DNA of 64,000 nt from positions 1 through 64,000 of the forward strand of contig JBBAAG010000002.1 of the NCBI GenBank assembly GCA_041658405.1, written 5' to 3'. Of this stretch, positions 35,608-44,301 are shown piece after piece. Made by a program: the position numbers and the translations under genes. The first letter of the stretch is position 1, and each line of letters begins with the position of its first letter. Origin of the DNA: Elusimicrobiota bacterium. GTDB lineage: Bacteria; Elusimicrobiota; UBA5214; JBBAAG01. A model generated the notes under the pieces. It worked only from the letters and a program-made list of their open reading frames with translations, did not search any database and had not been told where the DNA came from.

Positions 35608-35961
35608 ATCGGGACAATACTGGTGTTTATCCGTAACAAGCCGAAAGACCGGAAAAATACAATATTGTTTATCAACGCAGCGGAGTGTTACGAGTCCGTG
35701 AAAAACCAAAACAAGCTGCGGGACGAGGATAACACAAAAATTGTTTAAGTATTTGAGGAAAACAAAAACGTGGACCGTTTCGCGCGGGTCGTGGAATTAG
35801 ACTAAATCCGGGGTAACGAGTATAACCTCAACATCAGCCGGTACGTGGATATTACTGAACCGGAACCGGTCGTTGACGTAAAGGACGCGCTTGCGAAACT
35901 GCGCGAACTTGAGAAACAACGCGATGCCGCTGAGAAGAAAATGAACGAGTACTTGAAATAG
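35608..35961 (+). pseudogene. hsdM: C-terminal remnant of type I R-M methylase subunit HsdM
   Basis: Reading through two in-frame TAA codons (35746-35748, 35803-35805) the frame gives FIRNKPKDRKNTILFINAAE, CYESVKNQNKLRDED, RFARVVELD, NEYNLNISRYVD and a coiled coil before TAG at 35959. These blocks are hallmarks of the C-terminus of HsdM. Both stops stand where Glu (GAA) is expected, so each is one G-to-T change. The 5' three quarters of hsdM are absent. This explains the 519-bp gap 35543-36061. Confidence 0.85.
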
Positions 35962-35987
35962 CTGGGGTATGACTAGGATAATAAAAC

Positions 35988-36016
35988 TTGACAAAATAAA
36001 GGAAAGTGGTAATAAT
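35988..36016 (+). promoter_or_regulatory. Candidate promoter for nucleotidyltransferase/winged-helix pair
   Basis: TTGACA (35988-35993) and AATAAT (36011-36016) with 17 bp between. A short inverted repeat (ACATC/GATGT, about 36026-36042) lies between it and the ATG at 36062 and could be an operator for autoregulation. Confidence 0.4.
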
Positions 36017-36061
36017 ATATACTGATACATCTAAAATGGATGTGTGAGTATATAATTAGAT

Positions 36062-36655
36062 ATGAAAAATATTGATATAGATAAGCCTTTAGTAATGTTA
36101 GGAGTGTTGCTTGAAGCCAATAATACGGTATCGCCCATTAACTTGGTGGTATGCGGCGGTGCGGCGCTTATTATTACTGGTACGATAACCCAGAGGGTGG
36201 TTACAAAAGATGTGGATGTTATTGCAATAATTTCAAACAATTTAGTTGATATTATAGAATGCGCAAAATTACCGGAAGCCGTAATTGATGCAAAAGACAA
36301 AGTAGCGGCTAACTTGGGGTTAGATACTGATTGGTTGAATACACAGTTTTCACATATAGTCAAAGACGGGTTACCGAAAGGGTTCGAATCAAGGTTGATC
36401 CCAAAAAAATACGGTAAGTCTTTGACAGTGTATTTTGTTGGCAGGGAAGACCAAATATGTTTCAAATTACTTGCAGCTGCGGATTCTAAACTAACTAAAC
36501 ATTTTGATGATTTACAGGAGTTGAAGCCCACAGCAGTAGAAATTCAAAACGCTGTTGACTGGATACTCGGACACGAATCAAGAATAAATTATAAATATGA
36601 TATTAAATACATTGTAAGAAGGCTAGGATATGAAACAATCGCTGATAGAATTTAA
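36062..36655 (+). CDS. DUF6036/AbiEii-like nucleotidyltransferase
   Basis: 197 residues. The nucleotidyltransferase core is visible as VVCGGAALIITG followed by TKDVDVIAI, the G-rich loop and paired Asp residues of minimal NTases; FKLLAAADSKLTKHFDDL resembles the helical part of the AbiEii/DUF6036 group. Such proteins act as toxins modifying RNA in several toxin-antitoxin or abortive-infection systems. It overlaps the next gene by 26 bp, hence strict coupling. Location between hsdM and hsdS remnants suggests a defence add-on. Confidence 0.7.
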   Translation: MKNIDIDKPLVMLGVLLEANNTVSPINLVVCGGAALIITGTITQRVVTKDVDVIAIISNNLVDIIECAKLPEAVIDAKDKVAANLGLDTDWLNTQFSHIVKDGLPKGFESRLIPKKYGKSLTVYFVGREDQICFKLLAAADSKLTKHFDDLQELKPTAVEIQNAVDWILGHESRINYKYDIKYIVRRLGYETIADRI

Positions 36656-37655
36656 AACAGCGTATATCTATAAAATTACCAACATCCTCTGGCGGCAATG
36701 GACGGCACTCGGGGTTCCCGGTACTATTGATGTTGAAGATAAAGGGGTTGTGGATCCAGAAGCGTTGATCCCCGCAACCTGCCTGTTTGGCCGTTACGAC
36801 AGCCGGTTGTTTGACGAAATGTTGAACTGGCTGTACATTAACGGTAAAGTTGTCAATATCCAGAGATTGAAAAACATTATTGCAAAAGAAATGTTTGTAA
36901 ACGCGGATATTATTCCGGCAATCGCCGAGTTTTTGAATACTACGAGTAAGTACCGGTTCTTGAAGTGGAAAAAAATACTGCCTGCTGCCAATAATGTTAC
37001 GGACAAAAAAAACTTTTTTTATTTCCGCGATGGGAACGCTATGGAACAGTTTGGCCCGGCTGACGCGATATTCGAAAAGTACGGATACCTGCGCGGGCCG
37101 GTGAAGTTGAGAGAGCACACTTTGCCGGTATATTATCGGTACGGCAGCGATGTTATATTCAAACTTCGCGCGTTATTCGGGGTACGTACTCGCGCGGACA
37201 TTGTTTTGTACTTATTAACACACGAGTACGCGCATCCCAGGGAAATCGCGCGAGATTTGTATTACGCTCCTAAGTCGGTACAGGATATTCTTATCGAAAT
37301 GTCGAATTCCGGGCTCGTTAATATGCGGCCGGAAGGAAAAGAAAAACAGTATTTCCTTGATAAAACCAGATGGCATGAATTCCTGAAACTACACGATAGG
37401 CATGTGGAGTGGATAACCTGGCCGGCAGTGTTCCGCGCATTAGAGATTATATGGTTAAAAATCAGCGGGGAGAAAGCCGACGGGTATAGCAAATTGTTAT
37501 TATCGTCGGTACTACGTGAGGTTATGGATGAAGTGAAATATAAAATTGAAGCCGCTGGGATTAACAATGTTTTGACGAATCCCAAGTTTTATCTTGGGGA
37601 ACAGTACGTGGATGTTTTTTTCGCGGATATGAACAGGTTGTTTGAGAAATTATGA
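36630..37655 (+). CDS. Winged-helix protein paired with nucleotidyltransferase
   Basis: 341 residues, no signal or membrane segment. A central winged-helix unit lies at about 195-250 (TRADIVLYLLTHEYAHPREI, YYAPKSVQDILIEMSNSGLV, GKEKQYFLDKTRW). The N-terminal half and C-terminal region are unrecognised. Overlap with the nucleotidyltransferase and the DNA-binding fold suggest an antitoxin/regulator, or a target-recognition subunit. Its stop overlaps the hsdS scrap by 4 bp. Confidence 0.65.
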   Translation: MKQSLIEFKTAYIYKITNILWRQWTALGVPGTIDVEDKGVVDPEALIPATCLFGRYDSRLFDEMLNWLYINGKVVNIQRLKNIIAKEMFVNADIIPAIAEFLNTTSKYRFLKWKKILPAANNVTDKKNFFYFRDGNAMEQFGPADAIFEKYGYLRGPVKLREHTLPVYYRYGSDVIFKLRALFGVRTRADIVLYLLTHEYAHPREIARDLYYAPKSVQDILIEMSNSGLVNMRPEGKEKQYFLDKTRWHEFLKLHDRHVEWITWPAVFRALEIIWLKISGEKADGYSKLLLSSVLREVMDEVKYKIEAAGINNVLTNPKFYLGEQYVDVFFADMNRLFEKL

Positions 37656-37891
37656 AACTAAAAACTTTTAATACTAGTCATAAAACAAAGAAAACGCCGG
37701 CCGGGGAAATCCCAGTGGACTGGGGAACTATTGAACTAAATAAAATAGTGAATATAGAAAAGGGTAAAGTTCCAGAATTGATTGAACAACCCGAATGGAT
37801 GTTTCGTACAGCCAACGGGTATAGTTACGACGAGCTCGAAGCGTTAGCCACAAAAATTATGGACTTAGCCCGTACGCGGCTCGGGAATTGA
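37652..37891 (+). pseudogene. Fused R-M scrap: hsdS 5' end joined to a different 3' end (possibly hsdR)
   Basis: 79 codons. Residues 1-35 (KTKKTPAGEIPVDWGTIELN) look like an HsdS N-terminus (TPxGEIPxDW). From about residue 42 the sequence changes to EQPEWMFRTANGYSYDELEA and a short helix, not HsdS-like; because the following YgjP-like gene commonly trails hsdR, I infer this is the hsdR tail joined by an in-frame deletion. ATGA overlaps on both sides (37652-37655 and 37888-37891) are preserved. It may be translated but lacks any recognition or motor domain. Confidence 0.6.
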
Positions 37892-38607
37892 AAATGGATG
37901 AAAAAAGTGTGGTAACGTTTGGTAGCCAAAATATTGAGTTTGGCATCATCCGCAGCGCCCGGCGAACCATAAGCATCATTGTCGACCCTTACCTTGGCGT
38001 CTACCTCCGGGTACCGCGATATATTGGGTTGCCCAAAATCCAGCAAATCGTGAAAACAAAAGCTAAATGGATTTCTGATAAGATGGAATACATAAACAAG
38101 CTTGGCGAGATGCCGAAGAAGAAAGAGTTTGTTTCCGGCGAAGCGTTTTCGTACCTCAACCGCCAGTATCGTTTATTGGTAGAAGAGTCAAACATAAATG
38201 AAGTGTTTTTTTTGGGTAACTATATCGTTGTAGAAACTACACATATAAACCATCCGCGGTTAATCCGTGTGTTAATAGAAGAGTTTTACAAACAAAAAGC
38301 GCGGAAAGTGTTGGTGCGGCGAGTAGAGATTTATTGTAAGAAACTCAACCTCCCGCTCCCGCCGTTGACTGTAGCGAATCAAACCAAGAAATGGGGTAGT
38401 TGTAACAGTAAGGGGCATATACGCATAAACTGGCGGATAGTAATGGCGCCAATAGTGCTTGTAGACTATATTTCAGCCCACGAGTTGTGTCATGTGATAC
38501 AAAAGAATCATTCTACAGAGTTTTGGAAACTACTCGGCAGTATTATGCCGGACTACGACACCCGCCGTGAACGGTTGCGTAGAGAAGGGTATAAATACTT
38601 TTTCTAA
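37888..38607 (+). CDS. YgjP-like (DUF45, M48-type) metallopeptidase
   Basis: 239 residues: NQTKKWGSCNSKGHIRINWR followed by the zinc site ISAHELCHVIQKNHSTEFW, the DUF45/YgjP signature with HExxH and a third His. YgjP homologues are often encoded next to type I restriction subunits; the physiological substrate is unclear. It is the last gene of the plus-strand island and converges on the glycosidase-like gene, 3 bp away. Confidence 0.85.
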   Translation: MKMDEKSVVTFGSQNIEFGIIRSARRTISIIVDPYLGVYLRVPRYIGLPKIQQIVKTKAKWISDKMEYINKLGEMPKKKEFVSGEAFSYLNRQYRLLVEESNINEVFFLGNYIVVETTHINHPRLIRVLIEEFYKQKARKVLVRRVEIYCKKLNLPLPPLTVANQTKKWGSCNSKGHIRINWRIVMAPIVLVDYISAHELCHVIQKNHSTEFWKLLGSIMPDYDTRRERLRREGYKYFF

Positions 38608-38610
38608 ATT

Positions 38611-41229
38611 CTATTTTTTTGCGATATCCGGCAGCATAAACCGCCAGATCGGCAAGTTAAACTGTTCCCCGGCCGATATCTCAAGTTCTTTAATAACATC
38701 TTCCCAGCCGGGTACACCGCGGATTGACTGCGGGGAGAAAGGATTCGCTGCGAAGTACACAACTTTTCCTTTTCCAAACCCGCGAATCACCACACCAGGA
38801 TTACCGTCGGATAACGTTGCCGCTACCGTCGCTTTCGGGTCTACCACTTTTACGGTTACTGCTGTGTTGGTCCATCCGGTAGAACGGCGTTGGGGTTTGT
38901 ATAACACAAACTTCTGCCCGGCTTTCATCGATTTCAACGCATCCGTCCCCGTGCCTACCAACGCATCACTCAGGTTCTCGTCCCCGACTTGCACGCCAAA
39001 AAGTTCTTCCTGATACTTCGCGAGGCTCGTTCCGTCCGGCGCTAGGGTAAACGCTTTCGAATCCCCGACAACCAGTGTCCCGCCTGCCGAAGTCCAGTCG
39101 CGTAAACGTTTGACCACTTCTTCCCGCTGCAGCCACGCGTAAGGAACATAGATAATTTTGTAGTCCTCAAGTTTATCCGCGCCATCCAATATTTTATCGT
39201 CGGCAATAAACCGGAACCACACGCCAAGTTTTTCGCCTAACCACGCATAAATTGTGTAAAGTTCGTCTGCGTAGATCGAGTTAACTTCGCTGAGATTGGT
39301 GTCCTGGGATACAAAAATTGCGGTTGATGTTTTCTCAGGAAACTTAATTTTCTTCATCGTGGTAACAGTTTTTGATACGTGCTTCATCATTTCCCATCGC
39401 GGCGGGTCGGTTACCATCGGCGCGTCCGACGCGTAGTATTCTATGCATACCGCACCGGTCTTCATACACTGGCTTGCCCATTCGCGGATATCTTCCGGCA
39501 ACGGTTTGTACCCGTCATAAAAAAATGCTTGCATAATAGTCCATACCGGCTTCCCACCGATATCGTTCAAAAATTTTGTGCCGAACCCGTGGTTATAAAT
39601 CCCGCGGCCACGGGTACGCCCATGCGCTTCATCCGCCGATGTGGTGTACGGATCGCATAACGCGAGGTCCATTGTTTGCGCCATTTTCCAGTAATCGTAC
39701 ATAGACAACCCGCCCATAAACCAGTAGTCGCAGGGTTGCCATAACGCTGTGGGGTCGATGGATTTCAGCGCGTCTCTCATCCGTATACGCGATTCTACAA
39801 ATTTATCACTTGCCCAGCGGTTATATGCCAGCCAACTTAACAGCGTGTCAGTATCTGGTTTGGTTGTAACAAATTTTGTTCCCTTAGCGACATTAGCTCC
39901 TTTTATTGATGGTACTGGGATACCGTATTTTCCGTAGCCATACTTTTCTTTGACTTCCACCTGCGCGTTTATCCAAAACGGTATGATATCGATAAATTCA
40001 GGCCCTGCCGGGCTTAAAGTCGGCTCGTCCACTCCGCGGTAAACATATACTGCGCCAGTTTCTTTGTGGGTAGTAACAATATTTTTCAGTGCTTCAATTA
40101 CGACGTCAACATAAACAGGATCCGCGAGGAATAGGCGTTTTCTCCCTCCAGCAGCTGGATGTATTACAGGCGAACCTTTCTTTTCTGCAACTGCCGCAAC
40201 AGGTGAGGTTTCTACCATAAGCCATGATTTGGCATTATACTTTTTGCGGTACTCATTGAAAATCGCGCTTGACCCGTGAGGGATCAGCATTCCGCATTCC
40301 ACTTGTTGGTCAAGGTATGACCGTAAATGTTTTTCGTATGCTTTAGGATCTTTTTTAAACTGTTCCTGCATATACTGCGGCAATTGTGCGGTGCGTATGT
40401 CGTGGTTCCACGACGCGCAAGCGTAGTTTCCCGGTTCGTTGTACAACACTTCATCAAAAACCGGACGGTCGCGTTTGACCCCGTAGTTCGTTGGTTCCAT
40501 ATCGCCGTAATCCAGGCGTTCAATATAGTTGTGTTTAAACGATAATGTGGCGAATCGTTCCGGCTGGTTAAACTTCCCGCGGATGGGAGACCATGTGCTT
40601 TGTTCCATAGAATTAGGTACCTGCCGGGTAAAGTTTATGCGGTACTCGTCGTTAATACCGCCAAAATCGGTGAACGGCATTACAAAGTCGGCTGTCCAAA
40701 AGGTTTTATCTATCTTTGTAGAAGTCTTAAAATTACCCTTCCACTTTTCATCCGATGTTTTCCCGGTTTGGTCTTCAGTAACAACTTCGTGGTTCACATA
40801 AACAACGTTTTTGGTGTTTAATACCCAATGAAATGATTCCAGCGGTGAGGGTGATAAAAATACTTCTACACAATCATCTTTCCAGACATTACTCCCGTTA
40901 ATTGTTACCGTCGCTTCAATTTTTCTGGGTTCTGGTTCTTCGCATTTGAACTGAACAAACAACGCGTTATCGTCGTAGGTTACCCTTACTTCAGTCTGCC
41001 GTACTGCAAGGTTACCGCTGCCGTTATTAAGATAAAATCCTGTTATTGGTACAATTTTATTCCAGTCCGCCTTTTGTCCTTTAGCCAGTTTTGTTATTCC
41101 TGTTTTATTAACAACCACGGCATCCGCTTTCTTCACTGCGATAGCTGTTTCCGCAAATAAGTGTGTTATCTGTGGATATAACAGTGCTGACGTAGCTGCA
41201 ATAACAACAACGCGTATTAATTTGTTCAT
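38611..41229 (-). CDS. Secreted CBM9-like/glycosidase-like protein, short form
   Basis: 872 residues, paralogue of 22939. Signal peptide; CBM9-like domain (about 45-225; VRVTYDDNALFVQFKCEEPE, WKDDCVEVFLSPSP); barrel-like region (about 270-640) with GAVYVYRGVDEPTLSP and CIEYYASDAPMV; GATase-like domain (about 655-850; WTSAGGTLVVGDSKAF). It lacks the discoidin-like tail of the long form. It follows dapA by 23 bp on the same strand. Likely acts outside the cytoplasm on glycans; no activity can be assigned. Confidence 0.75.
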   Translation of the reverse strand: MNKLIRVVVIAATSALLYPQITHLFAETAIAVKKADAVVVNKTGITKLAKGQKADWNKIVPITGFYLNNGSGNLAVRQTEVRVTYDDNALFVQFKCEEPEPRKIEATVTINGSNVWKDDCVEVFLSPSPLESFHWVLNTKNVVYVNHEVVTEDQTGKTSDEKWKGNFKTSTKIDKTFWTADFVMPFTDFGGINDEYRINFTRQVPNSMEQSTWSPIRGKFNQPERFATLSFKHNYIERLDYGDMEPTNYGVKRDRPVFDEVLYNEPGNYACASWNHDIRTAQLPQYMQEQFKKDPKAYEKHLRSYLDQQVECGMLIPHGSSAIFNEYRKKYNAKSWLMVETSPVAAVAEKKGSPVIHPAAGGRKRLFLADPVYVDVVIEALKNIVTTHKETGAVYVYRGVDEPTLSPAGPEFIDIIPFWINAQVEVKEKYGYGKYGIPVPSIKGANVAKGTKFVTTKPDTDTLLSWLAYNRWASDKFVESRIRMRDALKSIDPTALWQPCDYWFMGGLSMYDYWKMAQTMDLALCDPYTTSADEAHGRTRGRGIYNHGFGTKFLNDIGGKPVWTIMQAFFYDGYKPLPEDIREWASQCMKTGAVCIEYYASDAPMVTDPPRWEMMKHVSKTVTTMKKIKFPEKTSTAIFVSQDTNLSEVNSIYADELYTIYAWLGEKLGVWFRFIADDKILDGADKLEDYKIIYVPYAWLQREEVVKRLRDWTSAGGTLVVGDSKAFTLAPDGTSLAKYQEELFGVQVGDENLSDALVGTGTDALKSMKAGQKFVLYKPQRRSTGWTNTAVTVKVVDPKATVAATLSDGNPGVVIRGFGKGKVVYFAANPFSPQSIRGVPGWEDVIKELEISAGEQFNLPIWRFMLPDIAKK

Positions 41230-41252
41230 TCAAACGGTTCTCCATTAATGAT

Positions 41253-42131
41253 TTATTTAAGTAATCCGTAGGCCGACATTTCTTTTCTTAACTTTTCTTT
41301 ATTTGCATCATCCATCGGCGCTAATGGCAACCGCAGTTCGTCACTGCATAAGCCCATTATCCCCGCTGCGGTTTTTATCGGGATAGGGTTAGTTTCGATA
41401 AACAATGTTTTTATCAGTGTAAACGCTTTTAAATGTAACGCCTGTGCGGTTTTTAGGTCGCCCTTGAGGTACGCAGCGCACATGTCATGTACATCTTTAG
41501 GCGCAATGTTTGCCAGTACAGAGATCACGCCGTACCCGCCGACGGACATTATCGGCAGCGTTAATGAATCATCACCGGATAATACCGGTATTTTATCACC
41601 GAATTGTTTAACTAGTTCCGATGTTTGGTCGACATTACCCGACGCTTCTTTCACACCGACAACTAAACCTGTTTCTTTCGCTACTTTTATAATAGTATCC
41701 GGCAGCATGTTAACACCTGTCCGGCCAGGGATGTTATAGATTACCATAGGAATATTAACATCCTTCGCTACTTTTTTGAAATGCAGGACCAATCCTTTTT
41801 GTGTGGGTTTATTGTAATACGGTACAACCAGTAGGACAGCATCCGCTCCAACTTTTTTCGCGTACTCTGACATCTCAATAGTTTCAGTTGTGGAATTCGC
41901 GCCGGTACCTGCGATTACAGGTACGCGTTTTTTTGCCTGTTCCACTACAACTTCTATCACGCGTTCATGTTCTTCATACGATAATGTCGGTGACTCGCCT
42001 GTTGTCCCGCAGGGGACCAGGCCGTTGGTACCGTTCTTTATCTGAAACTCCACAAGTTCACGTAATTTTTCTTCATCCACCTTATTGTTTTTAAACGGTG
42101 TTACAAGCGCAACAAAGGATCCTTTTAACAT
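41253..42131 (-). CDS. dapA: 4-hydroxy-tetrahydrodipicolinate synthase
   Basis: 292 residues: CGTTGESPTLSYEEHE, Tyr in VIYNIPGRTGVNM and Schiff-base Lys in VVGVKEASGNV. First committed step of lysine/DAP synthesis from pyruvate and aspartate semialdehyde. Follows dapF by 40 bp. Confidence 0.96.
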   Translation of the reverse strand: MLKGSFVALVTPFKNNKVDEEKLRELVEFQIKNGTNGLVPCGTTGESPTLSYEEHERVIEVVVEQAKKRVPVIAGTGANSTTETIEMSEYAKKVGADAVLLVVPYYNKPTQKGLVLHFKKVAKDVNIPMVIYNIPGRTGVNMLPDTIIKVAKETGLVVGVKEASGNVDQTSELVKQFGDKIPVLSGDDSLTLPIMSVGGYGVISVLANIAPKDVHDMCAAYLKGDLKTAQALHLKAFTLIKTLFIETNPIPIKTAAGIMGLCSDELRLPLAPMDDANKEKLRKEMSAYGLLK

Positions 42132-42171
42132 TTTTTAATACTCCTTCTCTTTTGTGTTAGAACAATATTAT

Positions 42172-43011
42172 CTAAATTTTTATCTCGCCGGTAAACGATG
42201 TCTGGACTTTACCGGTGAGATATACCAACCCTAATTTATCTAAATTATACTTTACCTTCAACTTTTCACCGCTGCTTGTGATAACCGTTACCGGGGGTTC
42301 AACTTTGTTTAATACCCCGGAAATAATTGCCGCAGCGGTTGAGCCGGTCCCGCAAGCTAAAGTTTCAGCTTCCACCCCGCGTTCATATGTACGCACGCTT
42401 ATTGTATGCCCGTCTTCTATCTGCACAAAATTGACGTTAGTCCCGGCTGGAGAAAATTTTTTGTGGTATCGTACCAGTCTCCCGAGGCCGTTGACGTTAA
42501 CCTTCTGAAGTTGTGTGGTATATATTACCGCATGCGGGACGCCGGTATTAACAAAATACGCGGTGTACCTCCGCCCGCCAGCTATGATTTCAAGCCCGAG
42601 TTTAATACCATGCGGGTCGGTAAGTTTTACTTCCACCCACTGGCTATCAATCACGCGTCCTTCAATAGTCCCGGCTTTTGTTTCAAACGCTGTTGTCGTA
42701 CCGATAATACTGTTTTCATATGCGTATCTTACGATACACCGTGCGCCGTTACCGCACATTTCAGCTTCACTGCCATCGGAGTTAAATATGCGCATCTTGA
42801 AATCCAGTATCGCGCTTTTCTCAACAACCAGTACTCCATCCGCGCCGATACCGGTCTTACGGTTGCATAACCGCACAGTTAATTTAGCGAGGTTCTTATA
42901 CTTACCCCGGCGGTTATCAAATACAACAAAGTCGTTGCCGGTACCTTGCATCTTCCAAAAATGTAGGACTTTAGCGTTACTCATGTTCTTGTACAAACTC
43001 CTGTTTTCCAA
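42172..43011 (-). CDS. dapF: Diaminopimelate epimerase
   Basis: 279 residues with the paired catalytic Cys in EMCGNGARCIVRYA and ETLACGTGSTAAA, and MQGTGNDFVVFDN at the N-terminus. Interconverts LL- and meso-DAP, needed after DapL. The ATG could also be at residue 10 (MSNAKVLHFWKMQG). 12 bp after lysA. Confidence 0.96.
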   Translation of the reverse strand: MENRSLYKNMSNAKVLHFWKMQGTGNDFVVFDNRRGKYKNLAKLTVRLCNRKTGIGADGVLVVEKSAILDFKMRIFNSDGSEAEMCGNGARCIVRYAYENSIIGTTTAFETKAGTIEGRVIDSQWVEVKLTDPHGIKLGLEIIAGGRRYTAYFVNTGVPHAVIYTTQLQKVNVNGLGRLVRYHKKFSPAGTNVNFVQIEDGHTISVRTYERGVEAETLACGTGSTAAAIISGVLNKVEPPVTVITSSGEKLKVKYNLDKLGLVYLTGKVQTSFTGEIKI

Positions 43012-43023
43012 GCGTTAACTTTA

Positions 43024-44280
43024 TTAAACAATTTTTGAAAATATATCGTTTACAGTCTCGCGTTTACGGATAAGTTTCCATTTACTGCCTGTAACCATAA
43101 CTTCTGCCGCACGGGGACGCGCGTTGTAGTTTGATGACATCATAAACCCGTATGCCCCGGCATTACCCACAGCGACTGCTGTTCCGGAAGCGAGAAACGG
43201 CAACATCCTGTCCTTACCGAGATAATCACTGGTTTCGCATACCGGCCCAACGATATCAACCATAACCTTTTTTCCATTACTTTTTTTAACGGGTACAATT
43301 TCGTGGTACGCATCATATAACGCAGGACGTATGAGGTCGCACATACCGCTGTCAACAATCAAGAAATTTTTGTGTACCGACTTTTTGCCGTATAATACGG
43401 ATGTCACCAAAATCCCGCTGTTCCCAACGATATACCGTCCCGGTTCAAGTATCAGTGTGAGCCCGGGAATATCTTTGAATTTCGAAGCATAAACCTGTGC
43501 CAGTGCCGAAGGTACCGGCGGTGTTTCGTTATCATACCGTATCCCCAACCCGCCTCCGAGGTCAATATAGCGTATGTCAAACCCCATTGAGCATAGTTTG
43601 CGGTAAAGCATCTCAGCTTTCTCCGCGACAAGCTTGAATGGCCCAAGTTCGGTTATCTGCGACCCTATATGCAAATGAATACCTGCTACATCCAAATTCC
43701 TTTTCTTCCCTGCCAGGCGGTATGCGTCAAGTATTGAGGGATAAGAAATCCCGAACTTAGTTTCATTCTTTCCTGTGGTGATATGTTTATGTGTATGAGC
43801 GTCAACGTTGGGGTTAAACCTGAACCCCACCTTTGCGCGTAACCCTATCCGTCCGGCAATACGGTCAATATGTTCCATCTCAGCTATGGATTCCATATTA
43901 AACAGTAACACCCCGGACCTTAACGCGTACACAATCTCGTCATCGCGTTTACCCACACCGGCATAAACAGTGCGGGTACCCGGTACGCCTGACTTCAACG
44001 CTGCGTATAGTTCACCGCCCGAAGTTATATCAGCACCTGCGTTTTTTGCGGCTAACTTTTTTACCAGATGAATATTATTATTCGCCTTTAATGCGTAACA
44101 CACCAGGGTGTTCACAGCCTTAAATGCAGAAGAAAATGTTATATAATTTTCTTCCAGTTGCTTACCGCTGTAGATAAACACAGGTGTACCGATCTTGGCG
44201 ATAATACTTTTCACCGGGACATCTTCAACGTATAAATCAGCACCTTGATAATTAATGTTTCTGTTATTGTCATTAATCAT
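43024..44280 (-). CDS. lysA: Diaminopimelate decarboxylase
   Basis: 418 residues, fold III PLP enzyme: PLP Lys in CYALKANNN, IHLHIGSQI, YIDLGGGLGI, EPGRYIVGNSG and the partner-subunit Cys in VCETSDYLGKDR. Makes L-lysine from meso-DAP. Followed at 12 bp by dapF. Confidence 0.95.
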   Translation of the reverse strand: MINDNNRNINYQGADLYVEDVPVKSIIAKIGTPVFIYSGKQLEENYITFSSAFKAVNTLVCYALKANNNIHLVKKLAAKNAGADITSGGELYAALKSGVPGTRTVYAGVGKRDDEIVYALRSGVLLFNMESIAEMEHIDRIAGRIGLRAKVGFRFNPNVDAHTHKHITTGKNETKFGISYPSILDAYRLAGKKRNLDVAGIHLHIGSQITELGPFKLVAEKAEMLYRKLCSMGFDIRYIDLGGGLGIRYDNETPPVPSALAQVYASKFKDIPGLTLILEPGRYIVGNSGILVTSVLYGKKSVHKNFLIVDSGMCDLIRPALYDAYHEIVPVKKSNGKKVMVDIVGPVCETSDYLGKDRMLPFLASGTAVAVGNAGAYGFMMSSNYNARPRAAEVMVTGSKWKLIRKRETVNDIFSKIV

Positions 44281-44301
44281 AACTACAAAAAAACCCTTTC
44301 C

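Noticed and set aside
35797..36030. Hydrophobic 77-codon minus-strand frame resembling a small membrane protein
   Set aside because: It is the complement of the hsdM C-terminal remnant; its hydrophobicity arises from antisense of Lys/Glu-rich helices.
31000..38607. Prophage or transposon
   Set aside because: No integrase, transposase, terminal repeats or phage structural genes were found; the content fits a defence-type island without a visible mobility gene.
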